NCBI GenBank assembly: GCA_000444245.1
Contig: ATSW01013907.1
Location: 1 to 25,876 of the forward strand
Reading direction: 5' to 3'
From: Botryllus schlosseri
Lineage: Eukaryota; Chordata; Ascidiacea; Stolidobranchia; Styelidae
Length of the DNA stretch: 25,876 bases
Every line of letters starts with the position of its first letter. Position 1 is the first letter of the stretch. Shown here one piece after another: positions 10,802 to 19,763 of the stretch. The position numbers were made by a program, and so were the translations under genes. Below the pieces are notes generated by a model. The model ran no database searches and had not been told where the DNA came from. It saw only the letters and a program-made list of their open reading frames with translations.

Positions 10802-10935
10802 NGANNGTTGCGACCNAAAATTCTTNTTTGGCTTGCTGTAGCTNAGATTATAATACTGAGCAAGAAAAGNNGTCACATCTGAGTTTTTTAGGGTATATGT
10901 GTCATAGGTCCCCGGGTCGTGTGCCATNCGACCNA
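10802..10935. other. Second cluster of single N bases
   Basis: About a dozen N bases are scattered over some 130 bases, as at 5584-5772. This is probably unresolved polymorphism or a collapsed repeat; no coding reading can be trusted here. Confidence 0.7.
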
Positions 10936-12369
10936 NCGNGAACCTCATGAAGTCATGTATCGTCATTTTGCTAATCCCGACCCTGCATTTTAGTGAGATG
11001 CTAGCCTATATTAATGTGCACGATACCCAGCGACGGCTCGTGCCACATAATGCCACAATGCTGAAGTATATTTTGACGTTTTAAGCGCCGCCAAATGTAC
11101 CAATGGGGGGAATCAAATGATATAATAATCCCATAAATAAATATCCTACGACGCTTTGTCAACAATTTCGACGAGAACTAGCAAGGAAATTTTGGCTTAC
11201 GCCTTAACGGTCCAGGCCAGACCGCACAATGCATTCGACGTCTTGAGTATTGCTATACGTTGATATTGAGCAGACTGTAAACAGGTTTCTCTACTTGATA
11301 CCGATATTACTCCTTCCAACAAACATTACAAGTTATAAAGCAGTAGCCAACACTCCAATCGCATGGACTTGGTTTTTAAGATACAATTAGGCCTACCTTA
11401 TGAAATTAAGACTGACCACGTTGGCTTGCAAGATTTGTTACATCAGACAACGATATCAAATTTATTGAATGGTTAAATAAGCATCATTCGCTGATTACCT
11501 AAATGTATTGTATTTCGCTCTGCAGAGAGTCATTAAATGTTCACAAACGGAAAGCTGGTTAGTTGAGGGAAACTTTTGTAACAAAGCTAGTAAAATGGGT
11601 TAGCATTGCGATATCACTCGCTCTAAGAATACATACCCTTATATATTTCGCACACAGGCGCAAGATAAAGGAGGTGACAATGCTCAAGTCTATATTTTGG
11701 ACCTATTACTTGTGACCTCATCATATTTCTGGATGTAACAATGATGTTATTGTAGTTTATGAAACTCACTTACTGGGTGCATTCATACCTCGCGGACCAT
11801 CACTATTTGGAACTATATCGTTGTGACTTCATATGACGTCATAGGTTCATGTCGACGGACGTGCTCCTAACTAGAATCTTATCCTGGGCTCCACCCCATC
11901 CCTACATCCTATATATCATTTGTAAGCCTACTGATTGGTTACTGAGTATTAAAGATGGGGACTTAATCCATCGATGCGTCACGTTGCAAGCGTCTATTCG
12001 AATATGGCGTAAATTTTCAAAAGCCCTCGTCCGTTAATTAGTACTTCACGCAACTCACAATGATGACGTTCATCGAGACCTTGATGCATCTCCATGTCAT
12101 TGATTGATGATGAGTTCAAACCCAGAGACTAGAGACTATAACCGTCAAATCCCATATATATTGAGATAAACTTTATGAAAATCTACACTATACTTGAGGC
12201 ACTACTGACACCGGACTCGTTTTCAGCCACGCAAACTATCTACTGAAATCACTGACCCCTTTTCGTGGCCTGCTCTTGGTTTCTTAATAATGGTAATAAA
12301 CGGCATATCTAACGAAATTGAAAATACTTTGTCCCTATGGTTTACAACACTGTGCTAATGACCATTTGG
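10936..12369. other. No gene seen
   Basis: AT-rich DNA. The 62-codon frame at 11849-12037 has no support beyond being open. No RNA-gene boxes or terminal repeats were found. Confidence 0.5.
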
Positions 12370-13530
12370 TAATGATCCTGCGTTAGTCATTATATATCTG
12401 TAAATAATTGACCATAACGACAGACCGGGGCCTACATTATTTATTTTAGGCCCGGACGGACGCTAAATAACAAGCGTAAAGAGTTTTGTAACCATTGTCA
12501 ACATTCACATGATGTTGGAAAGAGACTAAGAGCTATGTGGTAACGTATAATCCTTTAAAGACCAAATATTGCCCAATTCACAAAACCCAATAAAAATCTA
12601 ATTGGATCCTGTATCTGTATTCTGTATGTCCTCTCATATATAATGTTAATGTACGGATAACAAAATTCTTTAATCGGTATCCTATTTACTCTCGTAAATT
12701 TATCCCGGGCCTCTCACGGTTAGCATAATGAATAGCTCGTAATGAATGATATACCTCGGGTTTCAACGACACTGGCTGTCAAGACGCCGTTTCTATGTTA
12801 GGCGCACTCTATATTCTCCCGTGCCACCGCGAAGCAAATCAAATTCAAAATGTTTATTACCTTCGAAGAGAAAATGTGACTACTGTATAATACGTTCGCT
12901 ATATATCTCTATTTGAAATGACACAGCATCGTTGTCTCAATCCAGTCTCGCCATTGCAGTCTTTAAATTCAATGGCTATATGCAATACGAATATGCGGTG
13001 ATTCGGATGTTAAGTGAGCTATTATGGTTACCTTGAAAGACTTTGTCTACGGAACTGTTTTGTACCGGGACGAGATTACTTGAGTTCACGTTTATGCAGG
13101 GGATAACAGTAATGGCATACCTGAGCACCCAAAAAATAAAAGAACTTAATTAGTGACCATCTCTGCTCAAAATATTACTATCAGCCTATCAGTCCGTTGA
13201 ATATTGATACGTACATTATTCGCACAGGTCTACTGCCTATTTACGAATGTAGACGTGTGAATTTAATTTACATGTGGAATAAGCGGTGGCCGAAATCGTT
13301 GTGAATGGTCTTTAACATGGAGAACATTGCCGACCGTTACTAAGTCACGAAAAGTGCATAGTTTGTATTCCATTCGCATACATTCATGCAAACAGACAAA
13401 CATTTCTCGCTGAGCAAATGCTAACAAATACGTCGAGACGAGCAAACAACAGTTTTGTTTGTATTGGCCAATTGATCATTGCGGTTATAGACATATGAAT
13501 TCGTACTGTTAACACTGCCTCGTAGGTAAA
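12370..13530 (+). repeat. Long non-coding repeat, copy R2 (partner R1 at 2568-4290)
   Basis: This is collinear with R1 about 9.8 kb upstream, beginning at CCTGCGTTAG and running to the region with CATACATTCATGCAAAC and TTTTGTTTGTATTG. It lacks the roughly 500-base middle part of R1 and carries a private hairpin insertion at 12425-12455 and a private duplication of the GAGCAAA/AAATACGTCGAG segment near 13410-13445. The minus-strand frame at 13263-13445 resembles one in R1, but the differences are mostly amino-acid-changing, which argues against a gene. Confidence 0.75.
12425..12455. repeat. 31-bp hairpin present only in R2
   Basis: The arms CCGGGGCCTA and TAGGCCCGG (complementary but for one extra G) flank a 12-base AT-rich loop. 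R1 at the matching place reads CGACCGACGCT without it, so about 38 bases with GAC at both edges were gained in R2 or lost in R1. Confidence 0.75.
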
Positions 13531-13666
13531 CTACACAATACAAATCGAATATATCTTATATCCCTCCATACCTCTGATTTCAAAAATACTTTTCATTGCT
13601 TCCCGAATATTTCATTGATAAATTAAGCTGATAAGGGCGCAGTGGAGTTTGACCCGCAATCGGTTG
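13531..13666. other. Spacer between R2 and the SINE
   Basis: Short AT-rich spacer with no supported feature. The SINE tail may extend a little into it. Confidence 0.5.
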
Positions 13667-13945
13667 TGAAGGAGAGAGAGAGAGAGAGGGAGACATGGTA
13701 TTCTTTTTCGCCTGAACCATCGATATGCTTTGGCGACGGAGATGCTATACGGCCTTTTAGTAAGGTCATCTAGTCTGCACCACCGGTTTTTTCTCCTCCA
13801 TGCTATCGGTGATTGCTGAGCGCCTAGCAGGATAGCCGCGGATACCAGTTTTCGAGTCTTTGGGGTCTGACCCGGCCGGGGATCGAACCCACGACCTACC
13901 GATCGAGAAGACGGACGCACAACCATTACACTATCTCGCTCGGCT
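13667..13945 (-). mobile_element. tRNA-headed SINE with (CT)n tail
   Basis: On the minus strand from about 13944, a tRNA-like head carries an A box TAGTGTAATGG (13923-13933) that fits TRGYNNARNNG, and a B box GGTTCGATCC (13880-13889) that fits GWTCRANNC, 33 bases apart. The A box starts about 11 bases from the head's 5' end, as in tRNA genes. A non-tRNA body follows, then a CT-rich tail (13673-13693). These are internal RNA polymerase III promoter elements of a retroposon mobilised by a LINE. No clear target duplication was seen, so the 3' edge is approximate. The long open frame over this stretch is a by-product of the tRNA head (GRGFDPRPG), a familiar false protein. Confidence 0.78.
13673..13688. 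repeat. (AG)8 microsatellite
   Basis: Eight AG units, followed by GGGAGA. Read on the minus strand it is the CT tail of the SINE. Confidence 0.9.
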
Positions 13946-14289
13946 TACGTGTAAAAACTCGTCGTCCCTCTGCCTGAAACGTAGAAAATTCAACATCGGC
14001 CGCATTCTTATAGCGTGTTTGCTTACAGCAATTGCTCGTAATGCAGAAATATGTTCCTGCCTGTCGGGTTCATCAATGTAGCGAAAGCTCCGTTTCTTGC
14101 GAGCGATGTTAGAAACTCTACACAAAACTACAGTAACATGTTGGCCTAGGCAACGGAAACCACTTAGTAATTAAGTCAATCGAACAATCAATCGATATGG
14201 TCGTGCCCTGTTGACTCGCCACAGGAGCAAAAAAGCTGTTGTACTCGCATGTCTGCGATATCATTGATGTAACAATCATACATTTTCTT
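13946..14289. other. No gene seen
   Basis: Between the SINE head and the hAT remnant. The short frames have no recognisable content. TTTTCTTATGCAG at 14282-14294 is a plausible splice acceptor just before the transposase remnant, so an intron of that transposase may lie here. Confidence 0.4.
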
Positions 14290-14794
14290 ATGCAGTTACA
14301 TTAGGCAAGACCAGAGGATGCTAGAAAGAAGAGGAAAACACATACACTTCGGACCAGGCCAGCACCAAAAATGCAGCTTCAGCAACTCTTGCAGTCGGAA
14401 ATTCCAAGAGACTCACCGAGTCACCGACAGCTACAACTACAAGCGGTTATGTTAATGCACTGCTGGACACCTCCCTCGCGCAACTCACTGACGGCATCAC
14501 GCTGGGCAGTAGCGGTATTGATGACGAACTATACTTATACCTCTAGGAACCGTTAATTAAAGGCAAAAAGATGATCCACTTAAATGATGGGAGAGCAATA
14601 GTTCAAGACACGAGCTGTAGGCCAAAGTACCAACTAAGTATGTAACCCCGCCATCCTGATCTGTGAATTTGATCCCCAGTGAACGTGTTGTCAGTGAACT
14701 TGCTCAGATTTACACTTGCAAGCGGACCCCTTTAACTGTTGACCATGCAGAGAAACTGTGTTTCCTACAATGCAATTTACTTGTAATGAGCTGA
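14290..14794 (+). pseudogene. hAT transposase C-terminus with hATC domain, broken
   Basis: One frame gives YVNALLDTSLAQLTDGI, then SSGIDDELYLYL, a stop where the family usually has serine, then EPLIKGKK. Further on another frame gives IPSERVVSELAQIYTCKR followed by TPLTVDHAEKLCFLQCNLL and a stop at 14792-14794. The pattern DELYLYL-EPL and, after a gap, PSERV.SE..QIYT..R..L...HAEKL.FL..NL is the hATC dimerisation region of ZBED-like hAT transposases, known from the family and here read directly. At least two stops and one frame change separate the parts, so the gene is dead. The BED finger and DDE catalytic part are not present in the window. Confidence 0.8.
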
Positions 14795-15084
14795 TCTGCA
14801 CTATATCACGTTTTGCTTTTTGGGGTTAGCCTAAATTTCAATGAATGTACACAATTCAACAATAATTTTACTGGTTTCAGTTTGCTTGTTTGCTTTTCTG
14901 CTTTCCGTGTCATGTACAATAGTGTCTTCTTTCATAATATACAATCATTTTGGGGGATGGTTCTCTGCTCCTTCCATATTATTATCGGCGTATGTTATGG
15001 GTGATCAACCATATAAGTGTGTCTATTATTATTAATAATCCGTATCGATATCGGCCTGCAAAAATCAACATCGGTCGACCTCTA
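14290..15084 (+). mobile_element. 3' remnant of an autonomous ZBED-type hAT
   Basis: A transposase C-terminus (14290-14794) is followed by about 290 bases of 3' sequence. The end, read on the minus strand, is TAGAGGTCGACCGATGTTG, with ATCGATACGG and GATATCGG motifs, a tip I know from ZBED-type hAT families. The bases after the end are GTTCAGAC (15085-15092), but no matching left flank or left tip was found. The 5' part is therefore lost, or so diverged that I cannot see it. This is a different family from the other hATs in the window. Confidence 0.7.
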
Positions 15085-15292
15085 GTTCAGACTTAGATCT
15101 AATTCTGCAACTGTAAGTACACGAGCTTTGGCGGTTTGCCTCTGTTATGATAACAATATTGTTGCTCCAATCCAGTGGTTCTGAAACGTTATAAACCACG
15201 ACCCAAATCTGAGTTTTAGTGTCGTCTCGCGACCCAAGCCTCACGCATCGAGATGAATGTTTCTAATCATACCATGCCGCGTTTCATGTTCA

Positions 15293-15300
15293 TTGGTCAT
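15293..15300 (+). repeat. Left target-site duplication TTGGTCAT
   Basis: Identical to 19104-19111 on the far side of the 3.8-kb transposon. Eight bases, no mismatch. Confidence 0.95.
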
Positions 15301-15442
15301 TAGGGTTGTTCAGATTTGAAAAATTGTCAGGAAACTTCGACCATTGTGATCCAAATGATGGTTTAGTACATAAAAACACTTTTATGAGCTATTATGGTCA
15401 TCTTCATCGTGATCTTCCTTTTCCGCAAAGCCCCGAAAGATC
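15301..15442 (+). repeat. Left terminal inverted repeat, about 142 bp
   Basis: Reverse complement of 18962-19103 with mismatches at roughly repeat positions 26, 48, 91, 94 and 135. Identity ends abruptly after AAAGATC. Confidence 0.93.
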
Positions 15443-15586
15443 CTGAGGTCGTTTCTCCTTACTACAGCTGATACACCAGAGTGTTTACGTTCACGCAGTG
15501 CTCCGTAGTGTTGACCGTGTAACCAGTTTGTAGCTTTTGTGAAGTTGTCAGTTGAAAACGGTTGTGTAGAAATAAGAAAGGGCAAG

Positions 15587-15849
15587 GTAATATATTTGTT
15601 TTCAAAATTGTACTTGAATGCTGACTTATAAATGTCAGATGTATCTCCGTTTTCCTTTTCAAAATCTGTCTATCGTGTTCATGGGAAGCATGTATTAGTT
15701 GCACGGGTAACACTTGTTTGTTATGGATCGTACATCGAGTGAGCGCCGTTGGGTTGCAAGTTGAGAACAAAGGCACCTAGTTTTTAGCCAGTAAATGCTA
15801 TTGAAAGGTCTGTAATGTGTAATGTCAGTAATATTTTTCTCAATTTTAG
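15587..15849 (+). other. Possible 5' UTR intron of the transposon gene
   Basis: CAAG|GTAATA at 15583-15592 is a fair donor, and TTTCTCAATTTTAG ending at 15849 is a good acceptor, 61 bases before the start codon of the long frame. This is inference from splice consensus only; an unspliced leader is equally possible. Confidence 0.3.
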
Positions 15850-15910
15850 TGTATCTTNAAAAAAACAAGTTATATCATTTGATGGTATAGTGCAATTTAG
15901 TTGAAGAAGA

Positions 15911-18202
15911 ATGTCTGAAGAAAAGCGGAGAAAGGTTGTGTCAGACCCACCAAAAACAAGATCAAAGTCGGGTCACTACTTGATCGGATATTCATCTGAG
16001 TGTATAAGTCATTCCAAGTTACCGACTCTACGTCAGGTTCTACAGTATTTGCTATATCTGAAAGAAAACTGCCCTAAGACTACCAAAACGCAAGAAGTTC
16101 TTCTTCAAACTGTTAAAGAGGTTGCCAAAGTATGGAATATGGCAAGAATACCCATGAAACAATTGCAGAACATTGTTTCGATGCTGCGAAAAGTTCATGA
16201 CACTTGGTATGATCTTAAAAAGAGCAAGGATCGGTCAGGTGATGTTGGGGGGAAGCGCCAAGCATTTTGTGATAAACTCGATAAGTTGTGGGACATTGGA
16301 CATTCCGAAGCAATATCACTTATAAAAAATGATTCGCAGTTGTTGCCATCTCAAAAGAATGAAGACGTCGCATTTTATGAGGACCAACAGCATTCTCGCA
16401 GTGCACGACTCGCAGGAAAAGATAAGATCTTTGAAAGAAGCCAGGCACAGATTCCAACTGAGATCAGTGACGAACCAATTTCAGCATCTGCGAGCACAAG
16501 TTCTAGTGATGAATTTGTCACATTAATGTCCTCGTCATCTGGGGAGGAAACCAGTACTCCACCCTCTGAATATGATGCTGCAATCAAATATCCATCATTT
16601 ATTAAACTTCAAGCCCCAAGAAACTTGTTAGATGACAAACATATTAGTGATGTGCTGGACCGTCTAAAACTGACTGATAACCAAGCAACTATGCTACTTA
16701 GTGCTTTCATACAGGCATGCGGAGGGGATATTGACGACTTTGTGCTATCCAGATCAAGTATAAAGAGACATAGAGAGGCTAATCGCCTTGAGGTTTCGCA
16801 TGAAATATTTGAATCATTCCAACAAGACCTACCCAATCTCAATCATGCTGCTATACACTGGGATGGAAAGTTGACAGAAGACAGATTTGGAACAAGCTAT
16901 GAAGCATTGGCTGTGATATTGTCTTCTTATCCTCAGCATACAGATGGGATGTTACTTGGAATTCAGAAGATTGATCATGCAACAGGCGAGATTCAAGCAA
17001 AAACTGCATTTCAATTGATATCGGATTGGAATCTGCAGAACTCCATTTCTGCATTGGTATTTGACACAACATCGAGCAATAGTGGGTGGAAAAAGGGGGC
17101 TGCAAAGTTATTGGAAGACCTCATAGGTAAAAAAATGTTGTATCATGCTTGTCGCCATCATGTATTGGAGTTGGTAGTAAAGAGTGTTTGGAAATGTATC
17201 TTTGGATGTCAAACCACGGGTCCCGAAAATACAGTATTCAACAATTTCAAAAAAAANTGGACAAAAATAGACAGAACTGCTCCAACTCGAATTTTGGAAG
17301 TCCCAGAGGATTACAGTGAGAGAGCTGCCAATGTCATAGCTCATTTGACACAAGCCTTCAACAAAAAAGATTTCTTTACTAGGGATGACTATAAACTCTG
17401 CGTCATCAACACCTTAGCTATCTTAGGTGCTCAGTTTCGTGCAAATCATCAAAGGCCGGGTCCCACTCATCATGCCAGGTGGATGGGAACTATTCTATAT
17501 TCTCAGAATATGTTCATGTGGGCTGATCAGATGCAATATTCAGAATGTTTCATTCGTCAACTGAAACGCATGAACTTGTTTCTAAGTTTATTCTATGTTC
17601 CCGCTTGGCTGGATTGCAGCATTGGGCGCGACGCTCCAGGGAACGACTTGCGTTTCATTCAAGAGATGCACGGATATACAACTACCGACAAAGAGGTTGC
17701 TGAATCTGCTTGCAATAAGTTGATGAAACATCCATGGTACATTGTGGAAGAAACTGTGGTTTATGCCCTATTCTCGGAAAAAGAAAGTTACCATACCAGA
17801 AAAAGTATTGCANGCCGGCTACTGGAAGTTGAAAAACCGCAAACCTATCGACGGGGACCACCTGTTTTCTCGTCGGAGAGGACTATAGACGGGAGCACCA
17901 CTTTGGCTGATTTAGTGGGCCCTCAGTCATGGCATTTGTTCATCGAATTTAAGTGTTCTGGAGAATGGTTGAATCAGCCTGTGAAACAATGGCCTGAGTA
18001 TGAATCATACAAGATCATGAGTCGTTTTGTTAGTACTGTTAAAGTTGTGAACGACGCTGCGGAACGAGGAGTCAAACTCAACACCGACTATGCTGCTATC
18101 ATCACAGATGATGAACTTCAGAAGAAAAGTTTGCTGCAAGTTGTTGCGCAACACCGCCAGAAGTATCAGAGCTTCAAAAAATCTGCACTAAAATTCATTT
18201 AA
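15911..18202 (+). CDS. Putative DDE-type transposase of the 3.8-kb element, 763 aa
   Basis: One uninterrupted frame; the first ATG follows GAAGAAGA, giving purines at -3 and -6. Two codons contain an N (near residues 449 and 635). Features: basic N-terminus (EEKRRK); Ser/acid-rich linker at about 186-225; HWDGK with D318; FDTTSSNSGWKKGA with D385; ACRHH at 413-417 (a CxxH motif as in hAT, P and Kolobok transposases); FGCQTTGP at 431-438; GPTHHARWM at 517-525; C-terminal VNDAAERG with E718. D318, D385 and E718 are my inferred catalytic triad. I recall the CRHH...FG..TGP...GP.HHARWM...NDxAERG order from many 'uncharacterized' invertebrate proteins (cnidarians, aphids), but cannot name the family with certainty. 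It is flanked by terminal inverted repeats, so its job is probably cut-and-paste transposition of this element. No DNA-binding finger (BED, THAP) is visible. Confidence 0.88.
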   Translation: MSEEKRRKVVSDPPKTRSKSGHYLIGYSSECISHSKLPTLRQVLQYLLYLKENCPKTTKTQEVLLQTVKEVAKVWNMARIPMKQLQNIVSMLRKVHDTWYDLKKSKDRSGDVGGKRQAFCDKLDKLWDIGHSEAISLIKNDSQLLPSQKNEDVAFYEDQQHSRSARLAGKDKIFERSQAQIPTEISDEPISASASTSSSDEFVTLMSSSSGEETSTPPSEYDAAIKYPSFIKLQAPRNLLDDKHISDVLDRLKLTDNQATMLLSAFIQACGGDIDDFVLSRSSIKRHREANRLEVSHEIFESFQQDLPNLNHAAIHWDGKLTEDRFGTSYEALAVILSSYPQHTDGMLLGIQKIDHATGEIQAKTAFQLISDWNLQNSISALVFDTTSSNSGWKKGAAKLLEDLIGKKMLYHACRHHVLELVVKSVWKCIFGCQTTGPENTVFNNFKKXWTKIDRTAPTRILEVPEDYSERAANVIAHLTQAFNKKDFFTRDDYKLCVINTLAILGAQFRANHQRPGPTHHARWMGTILYSQNMFMWADQMQYSECFIRQLKRMNLFLSLFYVPAWLDCSIGRDAPGNDLRFIQEMHGYTTTDKEVAESACNKLMKHPWYIVEETVVYALFSEKESYHTRKSIAXRLLEVEKPQTYRRGPPVFSSERTIDGSTTLADLVGPQSWHLFIEFKCSGEWLNQPVKQWPEYESYKIMSRFVSTVKVVNDAAERGVKLNTDYAAIITDDELQKKSLLQVVAQHRQKYQSFKKSALKFI

Positions 18203-18397
18203 GCCCTGCCTAAAACTTGCTTAAGTGACTGGAGCATGCCGCGATCCATTTTTTTTTGGTTTTTATGCTTACTAATTCATAACATATTTTCAGTGATAAT
18301 AACAATTGTCGCAAGCCACGAAAATGTTATGATGTAGGCCTACTGATATTTTTGGCAATAATCTGCTTCATAATTTGATTGTGCAAAATGTTCTCGC

Positions 18398-18403
18398 AAT
18401 AAA
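18398..18403 (+). terminator. Poly(A) signal AATAAA of the transposase gene
   Basis: AATAAA about 195 bases after the stop codon of the long frame, inside the element. The spacing suits a short 3' UTR. Confidence 0.6.
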
Positions 18404-18716
18404 TTCATTGAGTTTCAGAAACATACATCTTCTTCACTTGACTCTATTCTTGTTTCAAGAGCAAGCCTAGTATCATGAACTTGTAGTACTTTCACAATGT
18501 TGCTCCATAGATATCCTTGTCATATTCCACTCTATGGCAACAGGAGAGTCCTGCGTTTTCGTCGTCTTCGAGCAGAAAGAGATTACTCAGTATTTTGCAA
18601 ATGAACCGAATTTGAGGCGGAGACACTGACATTCCTACATTACATTCCTACTTAATAGTTCTTTCACCAACAGTCGCAAAGTAAAAGTCACCTGGAAATG
18701 CATGCATTTGTTTCAT

Positions 18717-19010
18717 TCATACAACAGCTGTAGCAGTAGGCCTACAGATTACAACACATATTCCTGAAGGTAGCTCAGGTATATGTAGTTCAGTGCAATT
18801 GTCAAAAATATATATTAACTCGATATTTCCCGCATATATACTGTTATTATCAACTGCAAGCTTCCCTAAAGGTACAATCATCACCGCTGAGAACTGCTTT
18901 GCATTATGAACAAGGTAAACACAGTCAGGGGAATCCCCAATAATTAGGAGAATTGGACCCTGATCTTTGGGGGCTTTGCGGAAAAGGAAGATCACGATGA
19001 AGATGACCAA
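18717..19010 (-). CDS. Candidate second frame of the 3.8-kb element, antisense
   Basis: Open for up to 97 codons on the minus strand, beginning inside the right inverted repeat; the first codon offered is TTG, so no confirmed ATG start exists. It reads GPILLIIGDSPDCVYLV, then IVPLGKLAVDNNSIYAGNIE, FDNCTELHIPELPSGICVVI, with a stop at 18717-18719. Composition looks protein-like (alternating hydrophobic strands, few low-complexity runs). AAAGATCAG|GGTCC at the repeat's inner edge is a possible splice acceptor, so it may be a last exon. It could encode an accessory protein of the transposon or be a chance frame. I recognise no domain. Confidence 0.35.
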   Translation of the reverse strand: MVIFIVIFLFRKAPKDQGPILLIIGDSPDCVYLVHNAKQFSAVMIVPLGKLAVDNNSIYAGNIELIYIFDNCTELHIPELPSGICVVICRPTATAVV

Positions 19011-19103
19011 AATTGCTCATAAAAGTGTTTTTATGTACTAAACCATCATTTGGATAACAATGGTCGAAGTTTCCTGATAATTTTTCAAATCTGAACAACC
19101 CTA
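18962..19103 (-). repeat. Right terminal inverted repeat, about 142 bp
   Basis: Pairs with 15301-15442. The outermost bases CAACCCTA mirror TAGGGTTG. Confidence 0.93.
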
Positions 19104-19111
19104 TTGGTCAT
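19104..19111 (+). repeat. Right target-site duplication TTGGTCAT
   Basis: Exact copy of 15293-15300. Confidence 0.95.
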
Positions 19112-19124
19112 GCGTGACATAGAG

Positions 19125-19763
19125 CAGTGATTCCCAAACTCTGTGCCGCCACAGGATCTCAGGTGTGCCGCGAATATTTTTGTAATTGACACGTCAAAAC
19201 TCAGCTACAATTCGAATATAGTCCTATATAACATAATAGAATACCTGTGAAAATTGTCAGCTAACGTATAATACATGAAAAGTCGGTCTTGCACTGAATA
19301 GTTACGTGATGGAAGAATGCGGAGATTGCGGAATGGAACCTATAACCTACTGCAAGAGAGTCGCCTAATTGCTCTATGATGACATCATAAATTGGCGCAT
19401 AGTCCGACGGTAAATGTATTATGTCAGAGTGTATATTCTCAAAACAGCTGAGTAAGCTATACCAAATCTTTGCGATGGTGTGGTGATCGACGTGAATTTA
19501 TACCCATCCAAAGTTAGTTCGAATCCAGCATAGGTCAGTTTTAGAACATGCAGCCTTGGGGTACGAAAATGGGCGTGACAATTGGGATGACTTGGCGTTC
19601 TCTCATTGGCCGGCGTGTAACGAATCCCGTATCAGTTTCAGTACAAACAAGCACCACATCACATCCACCGCATGTTAAGCTAATTTTATCTCCTGAAAGT
19701 GTGCCGTGACCGTTTTATGATTTTTCGAGTTTTACACGAACTGAAAAAGTGTGGGTACCACTC
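19125..19763. mobile_element. Non-autonomous hAT, family D, 639 bp
   Basis: The left tip is CAGTGATTCCCAAACT, followed by GTGCCGCCACAGG and GGTGTGCCGCG. The right tip, on the minus strand, is GAGTGGTACCCACACTTTTT, with CGGCACACTTTC further in. Flanks ACATAGAG (19117-19124) and ACACAGAA (19764-19771) agree at six of eight bases, an aged target duplication. No transposase remains. It lies a few bases from the 3.8-kb transposon, in the same family-B host copy. Confidence 0.82.

Larger units (their letters stand above)
15301..19103 (+). mobile_element. Apparently complete 3,803-bp DNA transposon of uncertain superfamily
   Basis: Ends are TAGGGTTGTTCAG and its reverse complement. The inverted repeats are about 142 bp long (15301-15442 and 18962-19103) with about five mismatches by eye. 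Perfect 8-bp duplications TTGGTCAT flank it. It carries one long open frame (15911-18202) with a poly(A) signal behind it, and a shorter minus-strand frame at the right end. An 8-bp duplication and TAGGG tips fit hAT or P-like elements. The long inverted repeats and the protein fit neither classic hAT nor THAP-bearing P elements; IS3EU is another possibility, though the duplication expected there is, as I recall it, 6 bp. Near-identical ends and an unbroken frame point to recent insertion. Confidence 0.95.

Noticed and set aside
13612-13926. A 104-codon minus-strand frame as a gene
   Set aside because: It reads through the tRNA head and CT tail of a SINE; the GRGFDPRPG motif is the translated B box, a familiar artefact.
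15462-15776. A 104-codon minus-strand frame in the 5' part of the 3.8-kb element
   Set aside because: Composition looks random, it overlaps the likely leader and a possible intron, and it has no motif or start context.
16329-17353. Short frames on both strands within the transposase gene
   Set aside because: They are shadows of the 763-codon frame in other phases.
19500-19525. Possible tRNA B box (AGTTCGAATCC) inside the family-D hAT
   Set aside because: No A box with proper spacing fits a consensus and no cloverleaf can be drawn; a single 11-base match is expected by chance.
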